Source of the DNA: Morganella sibonii
GTDB taxonomy: Bacteria > Pseudomonadota > Gammaproteobacteria > Enterobacterales > Enterobacteriaceae
Direction: 5' to 3' (one strand)
Assembly: GCF_040560245.1 (NCBI RefSeq)
Contig: NZ_JAKMWP010000005.1
Length of the DNA: 64,000 nucleotides
Under the pieces are notes generated by a model, which saw nothing but the letters and a program-made list of their open reading frames with translations, had not been told where the DNA came from and did no database searches. Of this stretch, positions 34,860-43,979 are shown piece by piece. Positions within the stretch are counted from its first letter, which is position 1, and the number at the start of each line of letters is the position of its first letter. The translations under genes and the position numbers were made by a program.

Positions 34860-36275
34860 TTACTGAGCTTCACGCTCAGCAATAAAGGCCAGCGCCATAT
34901 CGATACGCGCCAGAGAGCGGGACTGACCAATAGCATGTACGGTCACATCCAGGCCCGGAGACTGACCGGCACCGGTCACAGCAACACGTAACGGCATGCC
35001 GACTTTACCCATACCGATTTCCAGTTCATCAGCCGTTGCCTGAATGGCTTCATGTACGGCTTCCGGTGTCCAGGTGGTCAGTGCAGCCAGTTTGGCTTTA
35101 ACCACTTCCAGCGGCTGACGGGCAACCGGACGCAGATGTTTTTTCGCGGCATCGGCATCGAAGCTGTCAAAATCTTCATAGAAGTAGCGGCAGGTTTCCG
35201 CCATTTCTTTCAGTGTTTTGCAGCGTTCGCCCAGCAGGCGGACCAGGTCGGCCAGTTCCGGGCCGTTACGGGTATCGATCCCGGCATTTTCAATATGCCA
35301 TTGCAGGTAAACGGCCACTTCTTCTGCCGGCATACTGTTAATGTAGTGGTGGTTGAGCCACTGTAATTTCTCAGTATTGAATGCACTGGCGGATTTGCTG
35401 ACGGCTTCCAGGGTGAACAGCTCAGTCATTTCTTCAATACTGAAGATTTCCTGATCACCGTGAGACCAGCCCAGACGCACCAGGTAGTTCAGCAGAGCCT
35501 GCGGCAGATAGCCGTCATCACGGTACTGCATTACACCTACCGCACCATGACGTTTGGATAATTTTTTACCGTCGTCGCCGTTGATCATGGAGACGTGGGC
35601 ATATTCCGGCACCGGTGCGCCGAGCGCTTTCAGGATATTGATCTGGCGCGGCGTGTTGTTGATATGGTCTTCACCACGGATAACGTGGGTAATTTCCATA
35701 TCCCAGTCATCAACAACCACACAGAAGTTATAGGTCGGGGAGCCATCAGTACGGCGAATGATTAAGTCATCCAGTTCCTGGTTGCTGAATTCAATCGGCC
35801 CGCGGATTTTGTCATCAAAAATAACAGACCCTTCCTGCGGGTTACGGAAACGCACCACATGCGGTTCGTCCGCAGTATGGTTATGAGCGTGATCGCGGCA
35901 GCAGCCGTCATAACGCGGCTTTTCATTATTTGCCATCTGTTTTTCACGCAGGGCTTCCAGGCGCTCTTTGGAACAGTAGCAGCGGTAAGCGGTTCCGTTT
36001 TCAATCATGGTGTCGATCACCTGATTGTAGCGATCAAAACGTTTGGTCTGGTAATACGGGCCTTCATCCCAGCCGAGATTTAACCAGTTCATCCCGTCCA
36101 TAATGGCGTCGATAGCTTCCTGAGTTGAGCGTTCAAGATCGGTATCTTCTATACGCAGGACGAATTCACCGTGGTTGTGACGGCTGTACAGCCAGGAGTA
36201 CAGAGCGGTACGTGCACCGCCCACATGCAGGTAGCCGGTAGGGCTGGGTGCGAAACGGGTTTTTACTTTACTCAT
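34860..36275 (-). CDS. gltX: Glutamyl-tRNA synthetase
   Basis: 471 residues, as in E. coli. Charges tRNA-Glu. Class I signatures: HIGH-type FAPSPTGYLHVGGARTALYSW and KMSKS-type GKKLSKRHG; zinc-site pattern CYCSKERLEALREKQ...CCRDH. ATG 36273-36275 follows AAGGCATTCCA; a frame 5 codons longer is not supported. Confidence 0.97.
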   Translation of the reverse strand: MSKVKTRFAPSPTGYLHVGGARTALYSWLYSRHNHGEFVLRIEDTDLERSTQEAIDAIMDGMNWLNLGWDEGPYYQTKRFDRYNQVIDTMIENGTAYRCYCSKERLEALREKQMANNEKPRYDGCCRDHAHNHTADEPHVVRFRNPQEGSVIFDDKIRGPIEFSNQELDDLIIRRTDGSPTYNFCVVVDDWDMEITHVIRGEDHINNTPRQINILKALGAPVPEYAHVSMINGDDGKKLSKRHGAVGVMQYRDDGYLPQALLNYLVRLGWSHGDQEIFSIEEMTELFTLEAVSKSASAFNTEKLQWLNHHYINSMPAEEVAVYLQWHIENAGIDTRNGPELADLVRLLGERCKTLKEMAETCRYFYEDFDSFDADAAKKHLRPVARQPLEVVKAKLAALTTWTPEAVHEAIQATADELEIGMGKVGMPLRVAVTGAGQSPGLDVTVHAIGQSRSLARIDMALAFIAEREAQ

Positions 36276-36567
36276 TGGAATGCCTTTCATAACGTCTGCG
36301 CCAGACGTAGTGGATGATGAAATACGATGCGGGATATTTTAGCACTGAGACATAATTCCTCAATGAAAAGGGGGAAAGAAGGCCGAAAAAGTCATTTTTC
36401 TCGTGTTAAAAGGAAAAAAGCATGACAAAACAGGGTGTTTTTGCAGCGATTAACCCGACGGAGATCACGATTTATCCGATTTCTGCTTACATACTGCACG
36501 CGGATGGCGATAATCAGAACAGGGTGACTAAAATTACAACGAACGATCATTTTCTTTCGAAAAAGCG

Positions 36568-36595
36568 TTGACTCAAACGCGGAGATCCCTATAAT
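36568..36595 (+). promoter_or_regulatory. Promoter of the Val/Lys tRNA operon
   Basis: TTGACT (36568-36573) and TATAAT (36590-36595) with 16-bp spacing, followed by a short leader to the first tRNA. Confidence 0.85.
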
Positions 36596-36611
36596 GCACC
36601 TCCATCACGAC

Positions 36612-36687
36612 GGGCGATTAGCTCAGTTGGTAGAGCATCTCCCTTACAAGGAGGGGGTCACTGGTTCGAGCCCGGTATCGCCCACCA
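36612..36687 (+). tRNA. valU: tRNA-Val(TAC), copy 1
   Basis: 76 nt with encoded CCA, anticodon loop CTTACAA. First of three identical copies. Confidence 0.97.
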
Positions 36688-36742
36688 TTCTTATTAAGAA
36701 TGAACGTTGTGATAGTGAAGTAAAGAAGTAAATGTTATGAAT

Positions 36743-36818
36743 GGGCGATTAGCTCAGTTGGTAGAGCATCTCCCTTACAAGGAGGGGGTCACTGGTTCGA
36801 GCCCGGTATCGCCCACCA
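36743..36818 (+). tRNA. valX: tRNA-Val(TAC), copy 2
   Basis: Identical to copy 1; preceded by a 55-bp spacer. Confidence 0.97.
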
Positions 36819-36855
36819 TTCATAATAATGATGTAAGTTGCAGTCATCCTGAAGT

Positions 36856-36931
36856 GGGCGATTAGCTCAGTTGGTAGAGCATCTCCCTTACAAGGAGGGG
36901 GTCACTGGTTCGAGCCCGGTATCGCCCACCA
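36856..36931 (+). tRNA. valY: tRNA-Val(TAC), copy 3
   Basis: Identical to copies 1 and 2. Confidence 0.97.
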
Positions 36932-36963
36932 CTTCACATGATTCTCCCGCATCACTCAGGTAT

Positions 36964-37039
36964 GGGTCGTTAGCTCAGTTGGTAGAGCAGTTGACTTTTA
37001 ATCAATTGGTCACAGGTTCGAATCCTGTACGACCCACCA
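36964..37039 (+). tRNA. lysV: tRNA-Lys(TTT), copy 1
   Basis: 76 nt with encoded CCA, anticodon loop CTTTTAA, GGGTCGTTAGCTCAG start. Confidence 0.97.
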
Positions 37040-37064
37040 TTCCTGAAAAGAAAATCCCAAAGAT

Positions 37065-37140
37065 GGGTCGTTAGCTCAGTTGGTAGAGCAGTTGACTTTT
37101 AATCAATTGGTCACAGGTTCGAATCCTGTACGACCCACCA
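37065..37140 (+). tRNA. tRNA-Lys(TTT), copy 2
   Basis: Identical to copy 1. E. coli has one lysine gene at this locus, so this is an extra copy. Confidence 0.97.
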
Positions 37141-37398
37141 TCTTTCTTCTCTCTTTTTCTTCTCTCTCTTTTTCGTCTTATTATCCTCTTTCTGTATTTC
37201 TGTCTGTTTCCCGATACTTTCCGTCTGATTCTGTGATCTGCCTCATGCTGTTCCATTAAAGTTTTTAACCGGTCTGCCGTTATTTTCCTGTATCAGTCAC
37301 GATTTTTTGTGATCTCTCTTTTTATAACCAATACTGACGTCGTTCCGGCAGCCCGGAGCGGCATATCTCTGTTTCTTTCAGCATGGAGCTCTATTCCG

Positions 37399-38505
37399 AT
37401 GTCGTGGCCTGTTCCTGAATTTCCGGTTAAACGTGATGCGCCGGGTGCTAAAATTACGCTGTGGCTGGGATTGCTGTTCGCTGTTCTGGCACTGATCTTT
37501 TTCCTCGATTTTTATATTTTCAAACTCCCGCTGACAGAAGTGCTGATCTTTATTTACCTGCCTTACATTCTGATCTGGATGTGCCTGTTTACTTATGCCA
37601 TGCACCGTCATGAGCAGGCGCGGATTGCCTGTCAGAGCTGGAATGCTTCCATTAATTTTAAACGTAATGAATGGGTAAACTGGTGTCAGCGCAAACTGAT
37701 GGTGACCGGAGTTTCATTACTGATGCCGAAAAATGTTAAACAAGCTTACACATCAGAGCAAAAACGGCGGACTGAAGAGGAAGATAAACAGCCGCTTGCC
37801 GGTTATGACCACTCGGTTGAAGCTATTTTTACCGCACTGGATAAAGATCTGAATCAGCAGCACGAAGGCTATCAGTCAAAATTAAAAACGGTATATGTGG
37901 TTACCCCGAATCAGCTGCAAAATTCAGAAATCGAACGTGCGGTGACAAAAATCTGGGGTTGCACGGCAGAAATCATTCAGAGTCCGGATGATATCGGTCA
38001 TTTGTTTGATGAGGAAGATAACAGCGCCATGTGGCTGCTCGCCGGACTGAATATCTGGCAGGTTGGTCAAATCCCGGCCTTTCATGAAATGGCAAGTGCC
38101 ATTCTGCTGACGTCCTGCTACTATTTTGAGCGCAATACATTCCCGTTCAGCGGCAGTCTGTCACGTTTTATGCCGATTAATGAAATGCAGTTAACGTCCG
38201 ATCTTCCGATGCTGGAAAAAATGAATCTGCTGGATAAAGAGGAAGAAAAATCGTTCTGGCTGATGCGGGAAAGTGAGCTGGCTCAGGATGTGATTTATGA
38301 GTTCTGCAATAAAGCACAGCGCCGTACCTTCCTGAAAAATAATATTTATATTGCGGATAATCAGGTCAGTGCTGACAGAGAAGCCGTCTTTGTGATGGCG
38401 ATGATGCTGATAAAAGCCATGGAAACCCTCAGTCCGCAATGCCTGCTGATGATGGACAGTGACGGCCTGGGGTATGCGACAGTAGTCGGCTGTGAAGTCC
38501 GCTGA
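37399..38505 (+). CDS. Membrane protein with large cytoplasmic domain, unknown
   Basis: 368 residues from the ATG at 37399, which GGAG precedes by 10 bp. Two membrane helices (about 20-42 and 52-72) separated by FKLPLTE, then a soluble domain of about 290 residues with no enzyme motif I can name. The start MSWPVPEFPVKRDAPGAK is proline-rich. A similar arrangement occurs in VgrG/T6SS-neighbour proteins, but no such gene is here, so no function is assigned. It is a single gene between the tRNA cluster and a bidirectional terminator. Confidence 0.6.
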   Translation: MSWPVPEFPVKRDAPGAKITLWLGLLFAVLALIFFLDFYIFKLPLTEVLIFIYLPYILIWMCLFTYAMHRHEQARIACQSWNASINFKRNEWVNWCQRKLMVTGVSLLMPKNVKQAYTSEQKRRTEEEDKQPLAGYDHSVEAIFTALDKDLNQQHEGYQSKLKTVYVVTPNQLQNSEIERAVTKIWGCTAEIIQSPDDIGHLFDEEDNSAMWLLAGLNIWQVGQIPAFHEMASAILLTSCYYFERNTFPFSGSLSRFMPINEMQLTSDLPMLEKMNLLDKEEEKSFWLMRESELAQDVIYEFCNKAQRRTFLKNNIYIADNQVSADREAVFVMAMMLIKAMETLSPQCLLMMDSDGLGYATVVGCEVR

Positions 38506-38543
38506 TGTAATATTCTTCTGATTCAATATTCTGCTGATATAAT

Positions 38544-38571
38544 ATTCCGGTGGTGAGCGCACCACCGGAAT
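38544..38571. terminator. Hairpin between convergent genes
   Basis: ATTCCGGTGGTG pairs with CACCACCGGAAT around AGCG. Confidence 0.75.
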
Positions 38572-38574
38572 CAC

Positions 38575-39039
38575 TCAGTTTTTCTGACTTGCGCGGATAG
38601 CCGCCGCCAGTTCAGCCAGCTTCCCGTCATCTGCCCGCTCACAGTCGTGGGATGACAAAAATCCCGGATACTGCGTGTAAAAAGCGGGTTGTTTATGTTC
38701 AATCGGCCGCCATTCCGTCATATCCGCCGTACCGTGCATCGGGCTGAGTTTACTGTGGATATGATCCACACCGTAGCCCTCAAAAAACATCCCGCAGCGT
38801 GCGACATCCGGAAATGCCTGTTCCAGAATTTTTGCCACTTTTTTGGTCGCCAGTACCAGTCCGGTCAGGACATCATCTTCCAGATCAAATGCATAGCTCG
38901 GATAATGCGCTTTCGGGATCACAACGGTAAACCCGTCAGTATTGGGAAAAATGGACAAAAACGCCAGATAGTTTTCATCTTCCCAAATCTTATGACAGGG
39001 GGATTTCCCCGCTGCGATATCACAAAAAATACAGGCCAT
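38575..39039 (-). CDS. HIT-family hydrolase-like protein
   Basis: 154 residues. N-terminal CIFCDIAAGKSPCHK has the CxxC start common to HIT proteins; IWEDENYLAFL and the catalytic region GVDHIHSKLSPMHGT follow. The third His of the HxHxH motif is replaced by Lys here (H-I-H-S-K), as in a subgroup that ends KLxPMHG. A nucleotide hydrolase or transferase role is therefore uncertain. Monocistronic. Confidence 0.8.
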   Translation of the reverse strand: MACIFCDIAAGKSPCHKIWEDENYLAFLSIFPNTDGFTVVIPKAHYPSYAFDLEDDVLTGLVLATKKVAKILEQAFPDVARCGMFFEGYGVDHIHSKLSPMHGTADMTEWRPIEHKQPAFYTQYPGFLSSHDCERADDGKLAELAAAIRASQKN

Positions 39040-39162
39040 TTATCAGATACTCCCGGGCAGTGAACAGGTTGTATCCAACATACAGGATGCAACCCGGAAA
39101 TACCATTATGCGAACGTTAAATCAGTAACTTAGGGGAAACTTTATTATTTTCAGTAAGTTGC

Positions 39163-39168
39163 TATAAT
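39163..39168 (+). promoter_or_regulatory. -10 box of the small basic-protein gene
   Basis: TATAAT lies 33 bp before the ATG at 39201, which follows GAGGAG; no clear -35 is seen. Confidence 0.45.
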
Positions 39169-39200
39169 GGGTGAACGTTCATAACAATGAGGAGTTTATT

Positions 39201-39428
39201 ATGCGAACTAATAGAGCTGCGAGACGTTTGTTAGGAATGCCTTACACGTACAGTAAGGGAAAATCAAAAATTAACATCTTTATTGCAGCTGCCGCGGATG
39301 AAAACGCGGAAAAAATCCCGCAGGCGCTGAAGTCAAAAAGCAGAATCTGTGTCATTCAGGACGACAATAAGAAAACCCGGACCTATCATAAAATCGAGAC
39401 ACATTATCCGGGCTATATGGCATGTTAA
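39201..39428 (+). CDS. Small basic protein of unknown function
   Basis: 75 residues starting MRTNRAARRLLGMPYTYSKG, rich in Lys/Arg at the start and ending YPGYMAC. The ATG follows GAGGAG by 7 bp. A terminator-like hairpin (39465-39491) follows. Complete transcription unit signals make the gene credible; the family is not recognised. Confidence 0.65.
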   Translation: MRTNRAARRLLGMPYTYSKGKSKINIFIAAAADENAEKIPQALKSKSRICVIQDDNKKTRTYHKIETHYPGYMAC

Positions 39429-39464
39429 TACCACGGCACATGTGATAACGGCATGATGCAATAA

Positions 39465-39491
39465 GAAAAGGGGCTGAGGCCTCTTTTTTAA
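39465..39491 (+). terminator. Terminator of the small basic-protein gene
   Basis: AAAAGGGGC and GCCTCTTTT pair around TGAG, then TT. Confidence 0.6.
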
Positions 39492-39589
39492 TGTCTGAAA
39501 CGTGCAATAGCTCGCAACCTGAACAAATTATGTTTATGCTGGCAGCACAATAATTAAAACCATTCAGCATGTGATTACGGCAGGGGAAG

Positions 39590-40108
39590 ATGGACTATCT
39601 GTATTACGCGGGGCAGGGGCTCGGTATTGTTGCGTTTATTATCGGAACAACCGTTTTTGTCCAGCGCAATGAGCGGCAGCTCAAAATCCGGTTATCAATT
39701 TACACCGCTATTATGGCATCTCACTTTTTTCTGCTCGGGGCTTATCCGGCGGGGATCAGTGCCACTCTCAACAGTATCCGCACGTATGTTTCCATCAGCC
39801 ACCGCCAGCGCCGGATTCTCTGGTTATTTGTCTCACTGACACTGATTCTTGCTGTGCCGAATATCCGTACCTGGCAGGAAGTGCTTCCGGTGACGGGCAC
39901 ACTGATGAGCACCTTTGCATTTTTTCTGCTGGGCGGATTGCGTATGCGCTATGTACTCTGGTGTTCAACGGCCTGCTGGGTGGTGTATAACGCCTGGCTG
40001 GGAACCGTGGGCGGTACCCTGATTGAATCGACCTTTCTGGTGATCAACGGCTGGGCGATTTACCGTTTCCGGCGTCTGATAAAACAGGGAATTAATCCGT
40101 TCAGCTGA
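39590..40108 (+). CDS. ygjV: YgjV-family inner-membrane protein
   Basis: 172 residues with about five membrane helices and the Imp-YgjV pattern: GIVAFIIGTTVFVQRNERQLK, ASHFFLLGAYPAGISATLNSIRTYVS. Length near E. coli YgjV (183). Function unknown. Confidence 0.82.
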   Translation: MDYLYYAGQGLGIVAFIIGTTVFVQRNERQLKIRLSIYTAIMASHFFLLGAYPAGISATLNSIRTYVSISHRQRRILWLFVSLTLILAVPNIRTWQEVLPVTGTLMSTFAFFLLGGLRMRYVLWCSTACWVVYNAWLGTVGGTLIESTFLVINGWAIYRFRRLIKQGINPFS

Positions 40109-40112
40109 AGAA

Positions 40113-40364
40113 TTACGGCTGCTCATCTGCGGGAAGCGTGTTTTCCGGATTGTCCGGAATACCGGGGCTGTCGTCATTGCCGGAGCCGGTTTCACGCATC
40201 ACCTCATTACACATAAAATAGAGGCCGGGACGGCGTTTGGCGATATATTCCAGGCGGAGTTCACATTCATGTTTGCTATAGATATCCTCTGTGACCGGCA
40301 GAGCCTCGCAGGCATCATCGCCGCACGTACTCACCAGTAACACAAATCCGATAGTTTCTAACAT
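40113..40364 (-). CDS. Small exported protein of unknown function
   Basis: 83 residues from the second of two ATGs (40362-40364); the first is 6 bp upstream. N-terminus LETIGFVLLVSTCGDDACEALP has one hydrophobic run, followed by CELRLEYIAKRRPGLYFMCNEV with two Cys. The tail is acidic. Convergent with ygjV, stops 4 bp apart. Not recognised. Confidence 0.5.
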   Translation of the reverse strand: MLETIGFVLLVSTCGDDACEALPVTEDIYSKHECELRLEYIAKRRPGLYFMCNEVMRETGSGNDDSPGIPDNPENTLPADEQP

Positions 40365-40429
40365 AAACATCCGCCGGTTTTATTTCAGAGGGGCTATTAT
40401 GTCGTAAATGGTTGCCTGTCGTCCAGTTT

Positions 40430-41011
40430 TTATACTGCGAAAGGGTCATCACCGGCATCATTATGCCACCGGTATTCAATGTGTTGTGCGATCTCTTCTG
40501 CTGCGGCTTCACCATGGCGATCAGCAATAAATGCCAGCGCCATATCTGTGCCTGCTGATACACCGGAAGAGGTATAAAAACGGTCGTCCGTACACCAGCG
40601 TGCCTTTTTCACCCAATTTACCTGTGCAGGCAGAGAAGTTACCCACTGCCAGGCGCGTTTATTGGATGTCGCCCGTCTGCCGTCAAGCACGCCGGCCGCC
40701 GCCAGCAGGGCCGAACCGGTACAGACAAAAAGGCACCATTGTGCGTGTTGTGCCGCGGTACGCAACGCTGAGAGCATACCTTCATCACTGACCAGCCGCC
40801 GTGTACCCTGACCTCCCGGCACCAGCATCAGAGCAGTTTTCTCCGGCTCAAATACAGTTGTTATTATCTGTGCCCCCTGTGAACTGGTGATCACACCACC
40901 GCGGAGAGAACAGTAATTCAGTGTGTAATGCGGGGAACGGCCGAAAATCTCAGCGGGGCCGAACACATCCAGGGTTTCAAAATCATCGAACAATACAATA
41001 TCGGCTTGCAT
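40430..41011 (-). CDS. DJ-1/PfpI-family protein
   Basis: 193 residues. DFETLDVFGPAEIFG near the start and the nucleophile elbow FVCTGSALLAAAGVLDGRRATSNKR place it in the DJ-1/PfpI group, close to isonitrile-hydratase-like members. The AraC-type DNA-binding domain often fused to these is absent. It precedes a 240-bp gap with the Fur box of the iron operon. Confidence 0.8.
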   Translation of the reverse strand: MQADIVLFDDFETLDVFGPAEIFGRSPHYTLNYCSLRGGVITSSQGAQIITTVFEPEKTALMLVPGGQGTRRLVSDEGMLSALRTAAQHAQWCLFVCTGSALLAAAGVLDGRRATSNKRAWQWVTSLPAQVNWVKKARWCTDDRFYTSSGVSAGTDMALAFIADRHGEAAAEEIAQHIEYRWHNDAGDDPFAV

Positions 41012-41196
41012 CAGTGTGATCTCATTTGCAGAAGGCTGGTTAAGATGTAACGCATCAGCGAAAATTATACAACAGCGGATATTTCCTGCCGGACATTGCT
41101 TTTGCAGATGTATTTTGTGGCTGAATCCGGGATGAAATGTAACCGTTTCATTGAAAAATGTGGCGGTAAACGATAACTTTTACTTGAACAGCATAA

Positions 41197-41217
41197 ATGA
41201 TAATGATTATTATTGTC
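41197..41217. promoter_or_regulatory. Fur box of the iron operon
   Basis: ATGATAATGATTATTATTGT matches the Fur consensus GATAATGATAATCATTATC in its GATAAT-type half repeats, about 35 bp before the ATG at 41252. Confidence 0.8.
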
Positions 41218-41251
41218 AGCACTATTTGTATAATGACAATGAGGAATCAGC

Positions 41252-41806
41252 ATGCGTATCGGGATGAGTGTGGCAGCAGCATTACTGGGCGTGGTATCAA
41301 CCTCCGCCATGGCACTGGAGTATCCGCTCGGGCAGCCTGTTATCAAAAACGGTATGGAAATTCAGGGTGTGTATCTGCAGCCGATTACCATGGCGGTGGA
41401 AGGCAAACATGAAATGCATCACCTGGCGGCAGACAAATCAGATATCCATCTGGAAGCAGATATCCATGCCGTTGAGGAAAACCCGAACGGTTTCGCGGAA
41501 GGAGACTGGATCCCGTATCTGAAAGTGGATTACAAAGTCACCAAACTGGATGATCCGAAGAAAGCCCAGTCCGGCACCTTTATGGCGATGGTTGCCAGCG
41601 ATGGCCCGCACTACGGTGAAAACCTGAAGCTGGATGGCTACGGCAAATACCGTGTCGAATACCGTATCTCTCCGCCGAGCATGAATGACAGCGTGGCATT
41701 CGGTCGTCATATTGATAAAGAAACCGGTGTTGCCCCGTGGTTTGAACCGTTTGATGTCTCCTGGGACTTCGAGTATGCCGGTACCGGCCGCAAAGGCAGT
41801 TACTGA
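41252..41806 (+). CDS. P19/Tpd-type periplasmic iron protein
   Basis: 184 residues with a signal peptide (ending SAMA). The mature sequence (LEYPLGQPVIKNGMEIQGVYLQP, KHEMHHLAADKSDIHLEADIHA, FGRHIDKETGV) matches the Fe2+ transport family that includes Campylobacter P19, Treponema Tp34 and E. coli FetP. These bind copper and iron and feed FTR1-type permeases. The Met/His-rich KHEMHH is a likely metal ligand. First gene of a Fur-controlled operon. Confidence 0.85.
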   Translation: MRIGMSVAAALLGVVSTSAMALEYPLGQPVIKNGMEIQGVYLQPITMAVEGKHEMHHLAADKSDIHLEADIHAVEENPNGFAEGDWIPYLKVDYKVTKLDDPKKAQSGTFMAMVASDGPHYGENLKLDGYGKYRVEYRISPPSMNDSVAFGRHIDKETGVAPWFEPFDVSWDFEYAGTGRKGSY

Positions 41807-41825
41807 GTTTATTATTTAAGGAAAA

Positions 41826-41853
41826 CAGCAGGCCGGGTAACACCGGCCTGCTG
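41826..41853. repeat. Stem-loop between the first two iron genes
   Basis: CAGCAGGCCGG (41826-41836) and CCGGCCTGCTG (41843-41853) form an 11-bp perfect stem. No T-run follows, so it more likely stabilises or divides the transcript than terminates it. Confidence 0.6.
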
Positions 41854-41891
41854 TCAGGACACCGGACGTCACTATCCCGCAGAGGTCACTC

Positions 41892-42227
41892 ATGAAATCC
41901 TTTGTTATGGCACTGTGTTTATCTGTGCTTTCACTGATATCACTACCCGCCGGTGCGGCGGAAAAATTCACTGTCGAACTGGAAATGAATAACGGCGAAC
42001 TGACTCCGCCGGTACTTAAGGTGCCTGCGAAAACGCCGATCCGCATCAAAATAGCCAATACAGGAACAGAACCGGTCGAATTTGAAAGCACCCAGCTGCG
42101 CAAAGAGAAAGTGCTGGCGCCGGGGGCATCTTCCGTGGTGGTGATTGCGCCGCTTAAACCCGGGAAATATACCTTTTTTGATGATTTTCATCTGTCGCAT
42201 CCGGCCGGTGAAATCATCGCGGAATAA
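41892..42227 (+). CDS. Stand-alone cupredoxin, EfeO N-domain-like
   Basis: 111 residues with a signal peptide (to about residue 21). The mature part is one cupredoxin-type beta domain: ELEMNNGELTPPVLKVPAKTPIRIKIANTGTEPVEFES, LKPGKYTFFDDFHL. In E. coli such a domain is fused to the M75 domain of EfeO; here it is its own gene. Predicted to bind Cu or Fe and to accept or donate electrons or metal in the periplasm. Confidence 0.8.
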   Translation: MKSFVMALCLSVLSLISLPAGAAEKFTVELEMNNGELTPPVLKVPAKTPIRIKIANTGTEPVEFESTQLRKEKVLAPGASSVVVIAPLKPGKYTFFDDFHLSHPAGEIIAE

Positions 42228-42250
42228 GTGTCAGTTCACAGGAATTAATT

Positions 42251-43090
42251 ATGGGACAGGTTCTTTTTGTCGTCTGGCGGGAAAGCTTTGAAGCTCTGCT
42301 GGTGGTCGGCATCATTTATGCGTGGATAAAACAGCACCCGGATGCAGCCGCAGGACGCCGCTATCTCTGGGGCGGGGTGGCACTGGGTGTCGCGTTGTCA
42401 CTGTTTCTCGCTCTGCTTATCTATGGCGTATTTAATGTGCTGGATGACAGCGGTCAGACGTACTTTATGATCGGCATGTCGCTGTTCGCATCGGTACTGA
42501 TCGTGCAGATGGTGTACTGGATGCAGCAGCACAGCGCATCTCTGAAAGCCGGTATTGAGCAGGAAATGAACGACAGCGCCCGGCAGCACTCCTGGTGGGG
42601 GGCACTGTTTATTGTCGCGATTGCGATAGCCCGTGAGGGCAGTGAAATTGTGGTGTTCCTCTCCGGTATTGTGATGGGGCTGAATGCGGACACCATGTGG
42701 TCATTTACCGGTGAGGTTGTGGCCGGTATCGCCGTGGCAGCACTGACTCTGTGGCTGTTTATGTTCACGTACCGGAAAATTGCCTGGAAATGGTTTTTCC
42801 GTATCACCGGTATTGTGCTGCTGTTTCTGGCCTGTTCGCTGCTGCTCAAAGGAACGGAAGAGATTGTCAATCTGCTGACAGAGCATGATATCGAACTGAA
42901 TGATTTTCTCATCTATCCGCTGTGGGATACCACGGACTGGCTCGATGACACCGGAACCACCGGCAGTTTCCTTGCCAGTCTGTTCGGCTACCGTGCACAG
43001 CCTATCGGCCTGAGCGTGATTACCTTCGTGGTGTACTGGCTGGTGATTATTGCGCTGTTCTGCCGCAAAGGAAAAAAACATGCTGATTAA
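42251..43090 (+). CDS. efeU: EfeU/FTR1-family iron permease
   Basis: 279 residues, seven or so membrane helices. Both REXXE iron motifs are present: RESFE in VVWRESFEALLVVG and REGSE in IAREGSEIVVFLSG. FTR1 permeases move ferric iron after oxidation. The start overlaps nothing; the next gene starts inside its last codons. Third gene of the operon. Confidence 0.92.
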   Translation: MGQVLFVVWRESFEALLVVGIIYAWIKQHPDAAAGRRYLWGGVALGVALSLFLALLIYGVFNVLDDSGQTYFMIGMSLFASVLIVQMVYWMQQHSASLKAGIEQEMNDSARQHSWWGALFIVAIAIAREGSEIVVFLSGIVMGLNADTMWSFTGEVVAGIAVAALTLWLFMFTYRKIAWKWFFRITGIVLLFLACSLLLKGTEEIVNLLTEHDIELNDFLIYPLWDTTDWLDDTGTTGSFLASLFGYRAQPIGLSVITFVVYWLVIIALFCRKGKKHAD

Positions 43091-43979
43091 CCGGACTGCT
43101 GTACTGATACTGACATCTCTGCTGTTCAGTACGCCCGGCTATGCGGAGAAATACCGAGCCGGTAATCCGGATACCGGCAGTGATGTGGTGATCGCCAAAG
43201 GGGATATTCCGTCTCCTGAAAAATTCCGCCCGGTTGTGGCGGATTATATGACGATGATGGGAAAACAGGCGGCAGCAGCTGAACATCAGCTGCTGTTGTT
43301 ACAAAAAGCCCTGACCGCCGGGGATATGGCCGCTGCACGGCAGGCCTGTATTCAGGCACATTATGATTACGAGGTTATCCGTGCGGCGGTGGTGGTCTTC
43401 GGTCATGCCGACAGAGTGATTAACCCTCATGCCGGATATTTTCTCAGCCGCGAGCAGGACCCGAAATTCACCGGGTTTCACCGCATCGAATATGCTTTGT
43501 TTGCACAAAATGATCCTGCCGCTGCTCAGGCTGCCACCACAGATTTACTGCGCAATATTGCCGATCTGAAACAACGGATCGCCGTGGAAACTCTGCCGGC
43601 AGCGAAATTGGTGCAGTCAGCGGATGATAGTATTGAGCTGATCCTCAGCACCAAACTGGCTGGTGATGAAAACCGCTACAGCCGTTCGGATTTATCAGAT
43701 ATTGCAGCGAATATTGAGGGCGCGCGCCGTATTGTCAGCGGGCTGGCACCGTTATTATCCGCTAAAACAAATGACACACTCCGAAAACAGTTTGCCGGGC
43801 CGGATGCTGTAATGGCCCGCTACCGGGATACCCGGGGGCAGTATGCAGTGTATGAAAAACTGACACCGGAAGATAAACAGCAGCTGTATGCCGATCTGAC
43901 ACTGCTGGCGGAATCTCTGGCACAATTGCGTGCGGAGCTGAAAATAGATGTGTATTACAAATACCGGAATGAACAATGA
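43080..43979 (+). CDS. efeO: EfeO-type M75 (imelysin) periplasmic protein
   Basis: 299 residues with a signal peptide (MLINRTAVLILTSLLFSTPGYA). The M75 domain carries the HxxE motif in GFHRIEYALF and a helical bundle. The cupredoxin domain that E. coli EfeO has at its N-terminus is missing and is encoded separately at 41892. Start at 43080, overlapping efeU by 11 bp. It binds ferrous iron for the permease. Confidence 0.88.
   Translation: MLINRTAVLILTSLLFSTPGYAEKYRAGNPDTGSDVVIAKGDIPSPEKFRPVVADYMTMMGKQAAAAEHQLLLLQKALTAGDMAAARQACIQAHYDYEVIRAAVVVFGHADRVINPHAGYFLSREQDPKFTGFHRIEYALFAQNDPAAAQAATTDLLRNIADLKQRIAVETLPAAKLVQSADDSIELILSTKLAGDENRYSRSDLSDIAANIEGARRIVSGLAPLLSAKTNDTLRKQFAGPDAVMARYRDTRGQYAVYEKLTPEDKQQLYADLTLLAESLAQLRAELKIDVYYKYRNEQ

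Noticed and set aside
36612..37140. Tandem direct repeats of 76 bp resembling an array
   Set aside because: They are three identical tRNA-Val and two identical tRNA-Lys genes.
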